From assembly GCA_023238725.1 (NCBI GenBank), contig CM041547.1, positions 25,208,928-25,272,927 on the forward strand: a stretch of 64,000 nucleotides of DNA, given 5' to 3'. Position 1 is the first letter of the stretch. Each line of letters opens with the position of its first letter. Positions 11,501-25,110 of the stretch are shown piece by piece. The position numbers were made by a program, and so were the translations under genes. The notes under the pieces were generated by a model. That model did not search any database. It was not told where the DNA came from and was given only the letters and a program-made list of their open reading frames with translations. The stretch is from Scortum barcoo (lineage: Eukaryota; Chordata; Actinopteri; Centrarchiformes; Terapontidae).

Positions 11501-12850
11501 CGTTTCACATGTTTGAACGTCTCGATTTATGTAATGGCCACTAAGGCTCACGTTTTCCGCCCACTGTTGAGCCAGTGCCCCCCCCAACGGGCGCATGGAG
11601 GTGCGAGGGCTGCCATCCAATGCTGCTTGCAGCTTAAATTTCCCCCCACAACTGCTGGTTGGAGTGAAGGGGGTTAGCTCAGAAGTAAGTAATGTTATCA
11701 AGTTCGGCCCTGGAGGCAGACCTGTGTCTCCCCTGTGCCTCCCAACTACCATCTGGGAGCTGAAACATGAAAATCTAACGCTACCCTTGCTTGAAATCAT
11801 CATTTTACAGACATTACAACTAGCATTGTTATCATCTGTCTTCTTGAAAAGAATGAAAACCATGGCTCAGCTCCATTGCTTCCGCTCCATGTTAGCACAT
11901 GCACAGTGGAGGGAGCCTGGAATGAAGCTTTGTCAGATACTGTGTTCTGATTGGTTGTTTTGATTCAGGCATGGTGGATTCTTGTCAAATGGCCTTAGAG
12001 GCAGCAGGTGGAGCCAGAGGAGTCTGATTTTTTTTTTTTTTTTTCTCAGATTCTTTCTCATGTACTATTGTCATTTATTATGTCATACATATTGTCATTG
12101 AGTTGCCTACTTCTACTTCAGTCAAGATACAATAACAATATACAACACACACGTAAACACAAACTAATAACAATGATCAAGCACTAGCCACACAGCATTA
12201 CACAGTGATGATATGCAAACAAGTAAAACACAAGCCACACAGGCAGGCCAAGGAATTGATTTGGGCGATTTCTTCAAGCTTACAAGAGGTTCCAAGTTTG
12301 GAACTGATTAAGTACTTAATGTTCAGTACTGGTCTACACATTTACATAAAACTGTACTGTAAATATTGACCTGGAAGAATGGTGTTGTAAACCTACATAG
12401 AGATATCTCATCAGTCACATGTGGACAAAAAGCCTGTGCATGTTGCTCTGGCACATTCCTAGAAGGAGGGAGGGAGGGAGTAAAAGATTGAGGAGCAAGA
12501 GAACCTGTTTGTTTAGCTGTTGCACCTGTCTGAGGTGACATCACATTGACATGAACTTGATAGAACTGATTGTTCTGGACACTTCCCTTAAAACACACGC
12601 CATGACACAATCTGCAGCTGTATGAAACAGTTTGGTTTGGTCAGGCTGTACCATGGTTTCCGTAGCTACTATTTATACTGACTCACTAAAAGTTAGGGGT
12701 ATAACAGTACATGTATCTGGACCAAAAGTGTTCGGTATGGGCCTTTTTGGTACAGTATGTATGTGTACTGAACAAACAGAGGAAGGGCACATGCAGAACT
12801 TAGTGGTGTTCGATAGGGACTCAAAACAGAGGGACAATTTTAGCAAATGT

Positions 12851-13125
12851 CCTCCATTTATAAACATTGCATACACACAAAAGAAGGTGTACACCACTTT
12901 CTAAGCAAATTTTGGGATTTCTAAAAAAACCCAAAACAAACTTGGCAGAGAATGTGTGGTCCTCCACGCAAACTCTGACCCATACCATTATGTAGAATAT
13001 ATTGAAATATTACCTTACACTTATCATATATGAAGTTATTTTAATTTACTAATGGATAGCCATTCTTACAATGAATAAATCCTCACCAAAAAAACATGAT
13101 GATGGATCATAATGAATTTTATTCA
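12851..13125 (-). mobile_element. Harbinger-like element, copy B terminal region
   Basis: This interval is the reverse complement of the right end of copy A (5284 back to about 4970). Both share CATTTATAAAC, 'ACACACAAAAGAAGG', 'GGTCCTCCACGCAAACTCTG', 'TTGAAATATTACCT' and 'ACAATGAATAAA.CC' in the same order and spacing. Divergence is substantial, indicating age. No matching opposite terminus was found, so the copy is truncated or interrupted. The MADF-like ORF at 13904-14203 lies further inside, in the orientation expected if it belongs to this element. Confidence 0.7.
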
Positions 13126-13903
13126 AATATGAACAATGGAACCAATTACATTTTTCAGGACTGACTGCTGATACTTTAGGACGGCAAATAGCTGCATGTA
13201 CATAGTGGATTTACACAGGTCTCCCACAGAGTTGTAGCTTTTACTATACAGAGACAAACAGCAGCCCTTTCTGTTGAGCTTTTTTGTTTTACAATTTGTT
13301 TCTGTATGAGGCAAAGTGAATGATTAATAAACCTTTTTGCTTTAATCTATAAGAGATGTTTGTGTGGGGTATACAGTATTAAAAAAAAAACACATGCTGA
13401 CTGAAGGTTTATATGCTGTATTGAGCTTTGGATTTTCTAAGTACATTTCCATCGCCTCAGTTCAGGCAAAAAAACCTCAGCACAAGTCAGGGGAAAAAAG
13501 CGCATGGCTTTAGATGATGACAGAGAGGTGCCAGTAATAGTTCTGAAGAGATTTTATCTAAACAGACAGATTTAAAGTGAAGACTCACCCCCAAGTAGAG
13601 TAGTTTCTTTGACAGTTGCGGAGAAAGTTCAGCTGGAGGTAATTTACAGACAGTGTTCACAATGGTGCAAGGGTAGCCAGTGTGACTGTAATGTACACAA
13701 TGTATGGAAATCAAGTAAGGAACTGTAACTTCATTTATAATAATGTTCATGCATATGATCTCTGTCAGCCTGTCCAAAATGAAAACTACTGTTGGATCCT
13801 GCTTTGTCTTCCCTAAAAGGAAACCCTGAAAAGTTGTAATTATAAACATTTAGGTGTACACATTTAAGTGTGCCTCTTGAACAATTGCCAGGAGTTGGGC
13901 TAA

Positions 13904-14203
13904 TTATTTGAAATATGTAGATAGCTTAATATTTTCTCTTGTGGAGTGGTTGAGGGATCTACCACAATGCTTAAAATGTCTCTGGTTTGTTATGAAGTCA
14001 GGGACCACCCATGCAATTCCAGTATGAATGGGTATCCAAATCTGCTCCCCACAATGGACATTCTTCCATTTCTTGCTTGTATAGATGAATCTATCATGTA
14101 GCAGTTTCCACTTTCTGCTGACTTTTTCTTTATCCGTGATTAGAGCAGTTGCTGTGTCATTCCAAAACTTTTCAGTTGCATTCTTTTCTAATGGAGAAGT
14201 CAA
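13904..14203 (-). pseudogene. MADF-domain-like ORF, probably transposon-derived
   Basis: A 99-codon open frame contains a short 'LTSPLEKNATEKFW' stretch. Next comes 'VSRKWKLLHDRFIYTSKKWK', matching the pattern V..KWK.LRD.Y.....K of the last MADF/Myb-SANT-like helix. MADF proteins of this kind accompany the transposase in PIF/Harbinger elements. The N-terminal third of the domain is out of frame or lost. The neighbour at 12851-13125 is a Harbinger-like terminus, supporting transposon origin. A decayed host gene is the alternative. Confidence 0.5.
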
Positions 14204-14701
14204 GTGTCATAAATATGCCTGGATATGTTGAGCTAGTGTTTCATCAAGTTGTTCAGTCGTGGTTGTTTTGAGCTGAAGTGAACACACACAGAATGGGTCA
14301 GCTTTCTTACTGTGTCATGCTGTAGCTGCCCCAGTGGCAACGCTGATTATTGATCATTGATTGAAAATATGGGGACAGTCTTGCATGGATAGACCTCTGT
14401 GTTTGTTAGTGGCACAGCATGCTAAGGATGACAGTCATATTTTTTTATCTCCCATCCATATTCAAATGAATAACGAGTGTTTCTGAAGTTGAAGTTGTAT
14501 TTGACTTTTTATTTATCATTTTATTTGGTAAAACAAGATTTTCAATACTGCAGTGTAGGATTACAGTAGTTTGTAAGATTGTTCCTAAATTACCCCAAAC
14601 ATAACGTGGGTATTACTACAATAAATAATTCTGTACTTCAAAGATTTGCATTCAGATCATTACCTGGCTCTGTGGTTTACTTGATGGACTGAAGCATTGC
14701 A

Positions 14702-16149
14702 TTAACCCTTTACCATCGAACCGGTCATTGCAGACAGGATTTCACAGCCTCTCTTCTGATTACCGTAACCGAGCCATGTGTGCTATCGAAAAAATTCAAA
14801 CTGATTCTGAAAGCTGAGAAACTTATTACGGCATTATTAAGTGCAAACTCTGCGAGATATTTCTCGTTGAATCACAGGCAAGGTTTCACCTCTACACCTG
14901 GGGAAAAGAAAGGAGCGCTTCTCCTTACTGTAACTCCTGAACCGTTTCACCGTTTTTTTAAAAAATTAACGGATTCTGAAAGCAGAGAACATGCGCTTTT
15001 CAGCGATGTATGATATTAACATATATAACATATGTTATGTTATTACGGTAGAGTTAGATATCGAATCACAGGTGAGGATTGCGTGCGCTGACAGACAACG
15101 ATGGAAAGACTTTTTATCACCGGTGGATTTTGTCAAATGAAGAAGAGTAAGTACATAAAACATAAGATGATGTTTTAGTAAAAATGCTGTGTATTTATAA
15201 GTATTATTTCACAGTATCACATGCTGTACCATTATGTTCTCTTCAATATTGTGTAGGTATTTTTTACTAGCTAATGCTACTAGCTACTTTTTGAAAATCT
15301 TTGAAAAACATGAATTTCAACATTTACTTTTTCTATCTCCATTTACTTATTTCTTTACTAAGTTTACCATACTTTTGTTTTACTATTATATATCATATTA
15401 TTGTACAACGTCTTGGTGTTTTTATTTCTATTTGGTTTATATTTTGTGTTTATTGTATTGAATTTTGTTTATATTTTATATATATATATATTTTTTTTTT
15501 GAGCAACATCTGGCACAAGTTATTCCTTTGCAATGAACAAATGTATCTGATTATAGCTTATTTTTTGTGCTCCTAAGAGTCCCACTGAAAGACACACCCG
15601 ACCGCTTCCCTATTCCATCAAGCAGTGGCGGGCAAGAGAAAGGAAAGAGGGCCAGCATGGGGCAAAAACAGTGTAAGCTGTGCAAAAGAAGCACTCCCTT
15701 GGAAGTGTGAGAAGTGCCATGTGGGTCTGTGTCTGCAGCTGGAAGGAAACTGTTTGAGAGTTTCACAAAGGAACAAAAATGCCTGGATAGTCCTAGGAAA
15801 AAGATGAGGAAGAAAATGAAAACCACATCCCAGGACTCAAAAACCTTTATGGATAACTGTAAATAAATTAAATTGAAGTTTACAATGTTCTAATCCTTGT
15901 TCATGTGTGATAACAATGAATTGTTCAGTAAAAACATGAAAAATTCAATTCCAATTTTGCATTTAAACATATATTTCTTACTCAAAACCTATAGTAATGT
16001 TGAAAAACATGCCAGATAATGAAAGTTTAAGTAGTTCTGAAAAAAGGAGCAAAAGCACAGTTTAATAGCACATTTTCTGACACTTGTACAGCCATTACAA
16101 TAAAATGCATCCAGGCGCCCTGTTTTGGGCTTAGGTGTTAAAGGGTTAA
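14702..16149. mobile_element. piggyBac-type element relic bounded by TTAA
   Basis: A TTAA at 14702-14705 is followed by CCCTTTACCA. At the other end the reverse strand reads CCCTTTAACA inward from 16145, abutting a TTAA at 16146-16149. TTAA target duplication plus CCC-starting inverted ends is the hallmark of piggyBac transposons. Inside, near 15690-15760 on +, an 'WKCEKCHVGLCL' stretch followed by a further Cys matches the cysteine-rich zinc finger at the C terminus of piggyBac transposases. The rest of the transposase is not recognisable. At 1.44 kb the element is internally deleted and inactive. Confidence 0.7.
15625..15807 (+). pseudogene. piggyBac transposase C-terminal Cys-rich fragment
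   Basis: The frame contains C-x(11)-C-x(2)-C-x(5)-C-x(6)-C, including CEKCHVGLC, as in the C-terminal cross-brace/RING-like finger of piggyBac transposases. It sits about 340 bp from the right TTAA boundary, the correct end for a + strand transposase. The region upstream (14780-15013) is open but not recognisable as the DDD catalytic core. Confidence 0.5.
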
Positions 16150-19100
16150 GGGTCATATTATTTCCTTTTTGGCAAACCTTGTTTTATGTAAACTTTAAAT
16201 GGCATCTTTCTTACCTGGTTGAACAACAGACAATAGGAAAACATAGATGGAGCGTCTGTGACATCACTCGTAAGCGTAAGTTCCTAAAAGGAAGTTTGAA
16301 ACTCAGTTTATTGCTTGCTGCCATTTGTTAGGAAACTGGTAGGAAATAGGTGTAACTAAAAGAACCATGATGGACTCTGTTACTGAGAGAAACCTAATTG
16401 TCAAGGTGAAAGAGCTTCAAAGCAGCTTTAAGCCTCAATGTTTGCTTAATAAAAAAGCTGTCAAATTTGACTGCTTATGTGCTCTAAAAATGAATGGGTT
16501 ATACCAGTGATTTTACATTTTGAGGCCAAATAACCACCATCTGTCAGTCAAATTGTTTTTCTCAGTACTAGTGATTTCTCAAAACATGAAGTTATATTTG
16601 AACTTTGATAGTGGAATTGTTTATATTTTCAAAGTGAAATGTTCAGCTGACACCTTTTTAATATTAGGTGTGCCGCTTGCAAAAATACATATGCACATTA
16701 ACTATATAACTCATCACGTTTTACTGAAGTCTTTTCAACTTATTTCCATTGTGGAGGTTCACATCTCCTGTCACAGCATTTACCTATTGTCCATTAATGT
16801 TTCAAAGCAGTGGATTTGAAGCTGAGGATCTTGTTTGTGATCACACCTTGAAACCTGCAGTGAGCTATGGGAAACGTGTTGTTGAATGACTTCACTGAAT
16901 TCAAACACAAAATTATAAAAGTGACACATGGCCTCGTTTTCAGCTCTAGGCAAGGTTAAGTTGAGAGGATGTCTGTTAAATAATGCGCTCGGGGCTGCAT
17001 CTTGGCCCGTGCTCTGTCTGGTTAACTGGTTAGACCACATGCTTCACATTGTTCTGAACTTCTTCCTCTGTCCTAGTTAATGACTCAACAGAAGTGTCAT
17101 ACCTAGGTTGTGATATCATCTGTTTTTTTTTTGTTTTGTTTGTTTGTTTTTCCTGAAAATGTCACTGTAGAGACAGTGAGGGACAGTTATTCAAGAGTGA
17201 CAGCCTGGGGAGAGAAACTGTTTCTGAAAGCAGTTTCAGTGAAAACTGTTCTCAATGAGGTTTGTGTAGAATAACCATTGGGTTGTTTTTGGAAAGTTGC
17301 ATCGCTGCTGATTTTTCTGTATTTTCTTAATGCTGTGAAAACACAAACAAAATTCCATTCACCCTCTGTGCACTGGCATAGAAGCCCGAATCTCAGACAG
17401 ATATCTGAAAACAAAAACTATCTGCATGCTCACATACCAGTAGAGGTGGATGAGGGGAGATTTTTATTATTTTCATTATTTAAGTGAGCCAAACTTTTTT
17501 TTTTTCCTTTCACACAATTATCTGTTATGATAGCTATGACTAATGGGCATAACCAAACACTGTATTCTGGAAACACAAATGGCCAGCACAACAAACCCCT
17601 ATGACACTGTTTAGAATTTAATAATCACACAAAGTTGTGCAGTGCAAAGCATACATGGCATGTTTTGGCCTCCACTCAGGTCTGTCTTCTTGGTTCCCTG
17701 GTTCCAAAAGGCAGGAAAACAAAAGCCAACCACTTAACTGGATGTTTGGTAACTAGAAAGTAATTCCAGATGTTCCAGCCTTGTCTTCCCTCTATGTTGT
17801 CCTACAAAGATGTAGAGGTCAAATCAATAGCAGAATCACTAACTTTACGAGTAGCAGAGATGTTAAGGTTCAGGTCACAGCCTCCAGAGGGGAATGCTGT
17901 TTATTTGTTGATGGTGAAAGTCAGAAATGTGGCACATGCAAGGTTACTTCTCAGCAGTGCTGTTCTGCTAGGGAAACACATATCAAGCAGGGAAGCTAAA
18001 GTAAGTTAATCAGGCTTCATGGAAAGAGTGACAAACACAGCAACAGCAGTCCATATTTATTCAGGAAGTGGATCAGATTGACTGCAGAATTGTGATTTGT
18101 GTTGCACTCTGACAGGCAACATCACCACCAAATGGTGGCTTCATCACCACCTTCTCTGCCTGTTGTGTGTTTACTTTCTGTTAATGAACTCCCATTTTGA
18201 TTGATGCCCTGTCGGGGAGACCTGAAGCAATGACATTCTAATGAGGTAACCTCAATGGCAAAATGTGGAGTATTCCACACATAACATGCACTTTGTCTGA
18301 AGCAAAGTCTCCAACATGCTCAAAGAACTGCTTGTCTTGTTGGTTCTGTGCTAGTTAAGAGTGGGGCTGCAATTACAGAACTGGCCAGCCCAGTTCTATA
18401 ATTGCTGTATTGCAGTACTGAACAAACAAGTGTGCAACATCAAATTAAATTTAACAAATGTATAATCTGTTTATAACTTTAGTAAATAGAACAAGGTAAA
18501 TGTGTTGCTCTTAGGAGGAGGGCAGATGGCTTAACCTGGTATAATGAGTATATTAATATAATTAATATTAAATAAAAAGCAGAGGTCATCCAACATGGGT
18601 TTATCAATTGTTGATACCCATATGGTGCTGGTCCTATCTGATCTGCAATCTAAAATACTGCAAAAATGGACTGTTCTGAGCTCCATTAACCTAACTCTAT
18701 ATTTACATGGAAAAATGACACTAATTTAAGCACATTTTGTCATCGGAAAGAGTATCTTATCATGTGGTGGATGAAAAAAGTTTCATCAATCAATAAGAAA
18801 ATATTCTACATTTAGTATAAATTTGATGTTAACAATATTGCACTTTTTTATATCAAAGAAACTGTGTCAATACAGGAATAATACAAAACACTCTATCCCT
18901 TTGGAAAATTAAGTGCTTCTCATCCGAAATTCCTCAGTGAACTAAGCTGACTGGGAAGTAGATGTAGGCCACTGCCATACTCACAACCCTTGGAAATCTC
19001 AAACTTGGGCCCCTCCAAAATTCAGCAAGACCCAAACAAGGTGTACTCATTGGACACAGTGCTGACAAGACAATCCATTCTTCATGAAGCTCTCCTGATG

Positions 19101-21429
19101 GTTTCGCTTGTGGCTTCAGTAATGTGTAGGTTTTAATCTGCTTTTCTGCAGCATGAACATTAACAGCCTGTAGACCTCTGGATGGGTGTCCCAGAGCTTT
19201 GAGAACTTTGTAAAGGAAAGGTGCAATGCATCATGGAGAAAGTTGAGAACCTTTCCTCTCTCTCTAATCCCCATCTTTCTCAGTAGTTAATCTATTTTGG
19301 CACCATGTGCAAATTTTTTGCCTTCCATTCACAAAGTAAGACTCCAGTATAGTGATATTTTTCTCATCTTATAGTGTATCATGGGTGAAATAAATAAAAA
19401 ATTGTGTTCTCTAAGTCTCAACAATCACATTGTTATGAAATGCATGTTTTTAACAGGCACTAAATGCCGAGAAAGCCCACACCCACTACTTGCTACTTGT
19501 TACCTTCTGTTGGCTCTTATGTTTCTAATGTAGCAGCAGTGATGTCTGCTAACAAAAAATATCTCTCAGATCTTGTCATGATGAGAGTTGGCAGGCCTGT
19601 TTGGTCAGGTAGAGAGTTTTTCTCCTTTCAGCCCCGCCCAGATACTTGTTGACTTTGATATGCACCAGTCGGACAAGCACATCAACAGTCAGGTGTGGCA
19701 TTGCTGTCAGTGTAACACAGAGAAGAGCTGAAGGGAGTTTTTCAGAGAACTGTTCCTTAAGAAATAATCATTGGGAAATCTCTTTTGTGGTGAGATCTAT
19801 ATACATCTATATTTTAAAAAAAAAAAAAAAACAAAAAAAAAAAAAACTTTGAACAGAAGCAGCTCTGCCATTATTCTTGAGGGAAAGTTAAAGGAATTGC
19901 TCGTGGACTCCTGGGGGAATAGCTCGTGTGATCAGGCTATCACAGGTTTGTTTAATTTGTTATTTCGCTTAGGCTGTCCTGATTTTAATTGTTGCGTTCT
20001 ATTGCCTCATTATGTTTTATGTATTTTAATTTACTAAATTGTCATCTACATTACCACTCCCTGTAGTGGTGTGATTTATCTTTAATGTAGGAGTTGGGAA
20101 TTTGGCATTTTATGTGAAGCTACTTATATTATGATAATTAACAAATAAGTTGATGATTGTTGAGTTGATTATTAGACAAAAGTAAAATGTAAACATTATT
20201 GACCCAGTGCCCTGAGTTGCTCAGAGCTATTACAGTATAGATGGTGTAGTAATGTTGACCATCATTGTATTTATTTTGTTACCCAATGTTACTCCATTTG
20301 TGGGATTAGTTTAAGGACACTGGGAGACAAACCTGAATAAATGGACCATTTAATACCTTTTTGATGTCAGCATGCTTTTCAGGATATAAATGACAAGAAG
20401 TAAATTAGTAACAGTTTCTTTTGACTTGTTCAGGACATCAGATGAAGGGTAGATCTAATTACCCATCCTGAGCTGTAGTGGGAACATCCCAGCTTTCTTT
20501 GAGCACACGATCATATAATAGATACTAGCCATCGTCAACAACCTGCCATCAGATTCTTGTCAGGCTTCTCAAAGCTTTTGACAGGAATTTCAACACTGAC
20601 CACTTCCTTTTAGCTGCTGTTTTCACCTGCTGAATGAGACAAGAATACCAGCAGTCAGGGAGGGGGAGGGGTGGTTGTTCTTTTTTTTTCAGTAAGGCAG
20701 GAAGCGCCACTGGTTTTCAATGGGCCATGTGCTGACTCTGGTTTCATCATGCATTCAACGATGCATGGCTGGCTCATAACTGGCTGTCTGACTACTGATC
20801 ATGATACTAATCACTGATATAAGGTGACCCAGTACAATAGGTGTTGAGAGGTGAAAAGAATGTAAAACATTTTATGCCATACGTAGTTTGTGTTTGCAGT
20901 GGTAAAACACTGTGGCCGTTAAGTCACCTGCTGTCAGCATCCTGTTCCCTGTGCTTGGAGTCTAGTCAGGAGCCAGCATTAATGTGGCGTGACACAAATG
21001 AGATTGAATGTGACTGACAGGCTTCATGGGCTTGCTTTTCAATTAAATTGTTTAAAAAATGGATAGCTTGCAAGCAAGCTTGTCGCTGTTTGTCCAGAGA
21101 AGCTCAGAAATGCTAACGCTGATTGAACTAATGGAATATTATAAATAACGTACAGCCCCTTTTGTTAGGAAAAATATCCACTGCATGTGTCCTATGAGAA
21201 CTGATTTAGAAAATAATTTATTTTTAAATTAAGAGCACTGAGAACTTTATCAGCAAGGTGTCACAGTTGTCATAACTCAAACTGGAACTGACATTTTCAT
21301 GGTTTTCCATTGCTTGAACTTCATTGCATTACTCAACATTTATTTTAATTTGTTTCTTGTAGCTTTGTTACCTTGTGATTGGTTGATCACTGTGACTTTG
21401 TTGACCTCTGCAGTGCCGTGTACTTTGCG

Positions 21430-21450
21430 ATGAGACACAACCTGTCCTGA
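21430..21450 (+). promoter_or_regulatory. Short uORF in the osbpl7 leader
   Basis: Seven triplets starting ATGAGACAC and ending TGA lie six bases upstream of the main ATG at 21457. If the exon at 21414 is transcribed as inferred, ribosomes would meet this uORF first. Such a close stop allows reinitiation only inefficiently, so it could damp translation or favour use of the in-frame ATG at 21487. Confidence 0.5.
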
Positions 21451-21456
21451 CCTGCC

Positions 21457-24400
21457 ATGCAGCGCTTTCCTTATCACATTGCACCAATGGACCCTCAGGT
21501 GTGTCCACCCCGTCTGAGCAGCAGCCAGTCATTGATCAGCGGCCTTGACAAATCCCCAGCAAGCACATTCAAACCTGGCCACTCACGCAGCAGCAGCACT
21601 GGCTCCTCCAAACAATCAAAACAGGTAACGAGCCACAAATATAGAACCACAGTATTGTTTTTAGTATGTGACGTTTTATTTTTCTATCATTCTAGTTGCT
21701 TACAGATGACAACAATGTAGGGAGGAGATTATTTTGCCAAATTGTCATATTTTGGAAGTAAACCAAATTACTAAAAGACACATTTGGCCATTTGTGTAGT
21801 TATTGATTTTTTTTTTAATACATGGTGTTTGTTGTGTCTGTGTTAGTCTCGTCACTGGGAGGTGATGGATGATTTGCAACATCTAGATATGTCTTCAGTT
21901 CCTGGCTCCTCTCTGGACCTCAGTATCCCTGGGATCTGTGAGGGCTACCTGATGAAGAGGAGAAAGTATCCCCTCAAAGGCTGGCACAAGGTGAGCATTA
22001 AACAGCATTTGAACTTTTCTGATCTGTTTGCGCAGGTTTTTTAAATGACTTCAGTGAGTCATGCTTATTAATAAATGTATAAAATATTTTCTGCTTAACA
22101 TGATAGTTACTGTGAAGCAGAGCAGTTTTTACCCTCTAACCAGTCAGGACAATGCAACGTCACTATCACTGGATCATCTTTATTTTCTTTCTAACATCTT
22201 ACTGCAATTGGTCATTTTCAGAGGTATTTCCTGTTGGAGAAAGGAATTCTCAAATACTCAAAGACACAACAAGATGTAAGTCATAAAAAATGCACCATCC
22301 AACACTGTCACTCAGAGCAGTGAGCCAAAAACGTAATCTCTGTTAGTAGTTAATAAGAAGCAGTTTAAAACAAGCTTTGTCGTTGTGTTTTAGATTCAGA
22401 GAGGAAAGCTCCATGGCTCTCTGGACGTCAGCCTGGCTGTCATGTCCATCAACAAGAAGTCCAAACGCATAGACCTGGATGCTGGAGATAACCTCTACCA
22501 CCTCCAGGTAATCTACAAAACGCACTTAGGAGCCTTGAATTGGTTGCGGAATGATAAATGGCACAGATAACATTCCCCTGAGCAGGAAATTGCTGTGTGC
22601 AGAACTTTAATAATAGTACTTAATAATAGTCATAATTCACCATCAGTAAAATCTAGATGGTTCAAATAAAGTTTATAACCCAATGTTCTTTAGCCTGCAG
22701 TGCAATTAACATTTATCACTTTCTCCTTAGTCCTCTTTCTCATCCTTTTTTGTGTTTTTCTTTCTCTTCATGTTAGGCAAAGAGCCACGATATCTTCTAC
22801 ATCTGGTTGACCAAGCTGTGTGCTCATCGTATATTTCGGAAAAATGAGGCCATGAGTGTCCATCATGGTGTCCTTCATGCTCTGTCTTTGGGCCCAAGCA
22901 CCCTGCCAGCCATGGCCACGCTCGCTCGCCCAGAAAAACCGAGCTACGGTCAGTAGAGAGTCCTGCTCAAGTTAATTCCACACATTTCATCAAAAAAATA
23001 GTTTAAAAAAAAAAAAAAAAAAAACGAATGAAATTTTGATGAAAATAACTACCACTCCTCCACTGTCATGATTTGTATCATTCTTAAGAAAATGCTCCCC
23101 TATTGGGTTGTTTCTCTGGTAAAAAAACAAAGCGTAAACGCGTAAAAACCAAAGTCGAGTCGAGTCGAGCCGAGTAGGTACTAGTGGAAAAGGGCCAATA
23201 GTGACACTTTTTTTACAAGCAGTATGTTTTATGCCTGGTCATACTTCTCCCACGCGAAACATGCCTGCCAACCTTGAACATACATACATGCCTTACAGGC
23301 TTAAGAACTTGTAAGAATAGCTCTCTGTGTGCAAAATATAAATAACTGTTTTCATGATCGATCAGTCAGTGGATTAAATACGTAATTTGTTGCGTATCTG
23401 TAATCAGTAAAAATCTTTACTAATGCTTCTCTTGTTTGACGATCTGTCAAAAACTCAAAAGTATTCAGTTATAGTTTTATGAGATGAAAGCTCACATTTG
23501 AGAATCTGTTACAAACAAGTGTTTGGTATTTGTCAGGATTGTGAGCAATTAATTTGAAAAGCAATGAACCATTTCAGCATCATATACACTTTCACCCACA
23601 GTTGTTTGAGAGTCCTTTGAAGGAAAAACAATGTAATTTTCTGTTGTTGGGTTTTTACTGTGACTTTAAAGATGATGTCTGTGATTGTCTAGCCTCCTCA
23701 CTATGCCAGCTCAGTGTCTGTGTACCAACAAGACATGGTGAGCCCCCCCCCTGCCGTCACCTCTAACCCAGGGGTGACCAGCAAGGTGTCAGCCTGGCTT
23801 CAGCAGACCCACGACATTGATGCAACCTCCAATGGTGAGAATCATCTGGCATCTTGAGCCACAGAGTGAAGACCCTAGTTTACAGTCATATTTATCACAT
23901 TGAGCAGTGACAGAAGCCATACATATTTTGAAAGTGAAAAACACATGTTGACATGATCATTTACTCTCTTAATCACCAAATTGATGTTGTTTCTCAGACT
24001 TGGCTCGCTGTCAGGCTGAGCTGGCAGAGCTGGCCCAGCTCATCCAGCGACTCCACTGGCTTGAAGGAGGCCTGCCAATCACAAGCACAGACCTGGAGAT
24101 GCGAATCAGCATGCAGGTGAGCACTCAGTGACTGAGTGATTCCTGAAATACAGTCTAATAGGAAAAATAAAAATGATTTATTTTGTTTTGTCTTTGTTTT
24201 TAGGGTTTTATGTCAACAGGCATAACTTAATTGGTCCCAAGGGGGCAATTAAATTGAGTAATAAAACATACTACTAGCATGACAACATATTGATATATAT
24301 TATATAATTATAGCATTACTTCAAGGAAAAAATAAGTATAGCTTACAGAAAATAGCGCATAAATATCAGTCTACAAGTAGTCATTCAGCAAGACAAAAAT

Positions 24401-25073
24401 TGAAAGCTATATTTAGAGAAAAGTCATAACCTTCTTGGTCTATGTTTTAGAACCTCTCCCTAGAGAAACCCAAGAGGAAGACAGGGAGAGTGCTTGGTCA
24501 TTCCAGGACTTTGTCCCGTGTCGAAGCCATGGGAGGAATGGTAGGCCTGACTTTAACCTTGTTTGCAGTATTGTGATTCATCTCCATTCTTTTCCATAAA
24601 ATAGTTACATGTTCTGTTCTACAAGTTAAATCTCTGGTTGATATCATTCCCTTCCTGTTATCTGTCTTATCTCCAGTTCACTTCCAGCCACTTCAGTACT
24701 AACAGCAGCTCAGGTTTGGGGGCATCTGTTCAGTCCATACCTGACCATGTCTACTCTCAGCTATCCAGCCCTCAGGTCACCTCACCTGAGGCCAAGAAGC
24801 TTCACCAGGATATCTGCGCTGTTTCTCAGAGGGGTATGGATAGGGTTGCAAAATAATAGGAATAATCAAGGTGGAACCTTTCCATGGGAATTATTGGGAA
24901 TTAACAAGAAATAATGAGAATAAAATGAAGATATTGGGAAAATGTAAGGGTTATTTGCTCTTGCTGTATATACATGTCATGCACCGATAGAAACAAGCTT
25001 TTTTCCATATCACAGCAGACAGACATAAGTAGAAAGCTTTGTAATAGAAATGAAAAAAATCCAAGATTCAGTT

Positions 25074-25110
<37 letters not shown>

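Larger units (their letters stand above)
9480..21413 (+). other. osbpl7: osbpl7 intron 1 (inferred)
   Basis: The interval lies between the donor at 9480 and the acceptor CTCTGCAG at 21413. It holds a (CA)n tract, a sub-repeated element, a Harbinger-like copy, a MADF-like ORF and a piggyBac relic, annotated separately. From 16150 to 21413 I see only AT-rich non-coding sequence with an A-rich tract at 19816-19847. The intron call depends on the exon-1 inference. Confidence 0.4.

Noticed and set aside
13487..13849. 120-codon ORF on - near the Harbinger-like copy
   Set aside because: No transposase motif (no DDE or HTH pattern) could be seen, so it is not assigned to the element.
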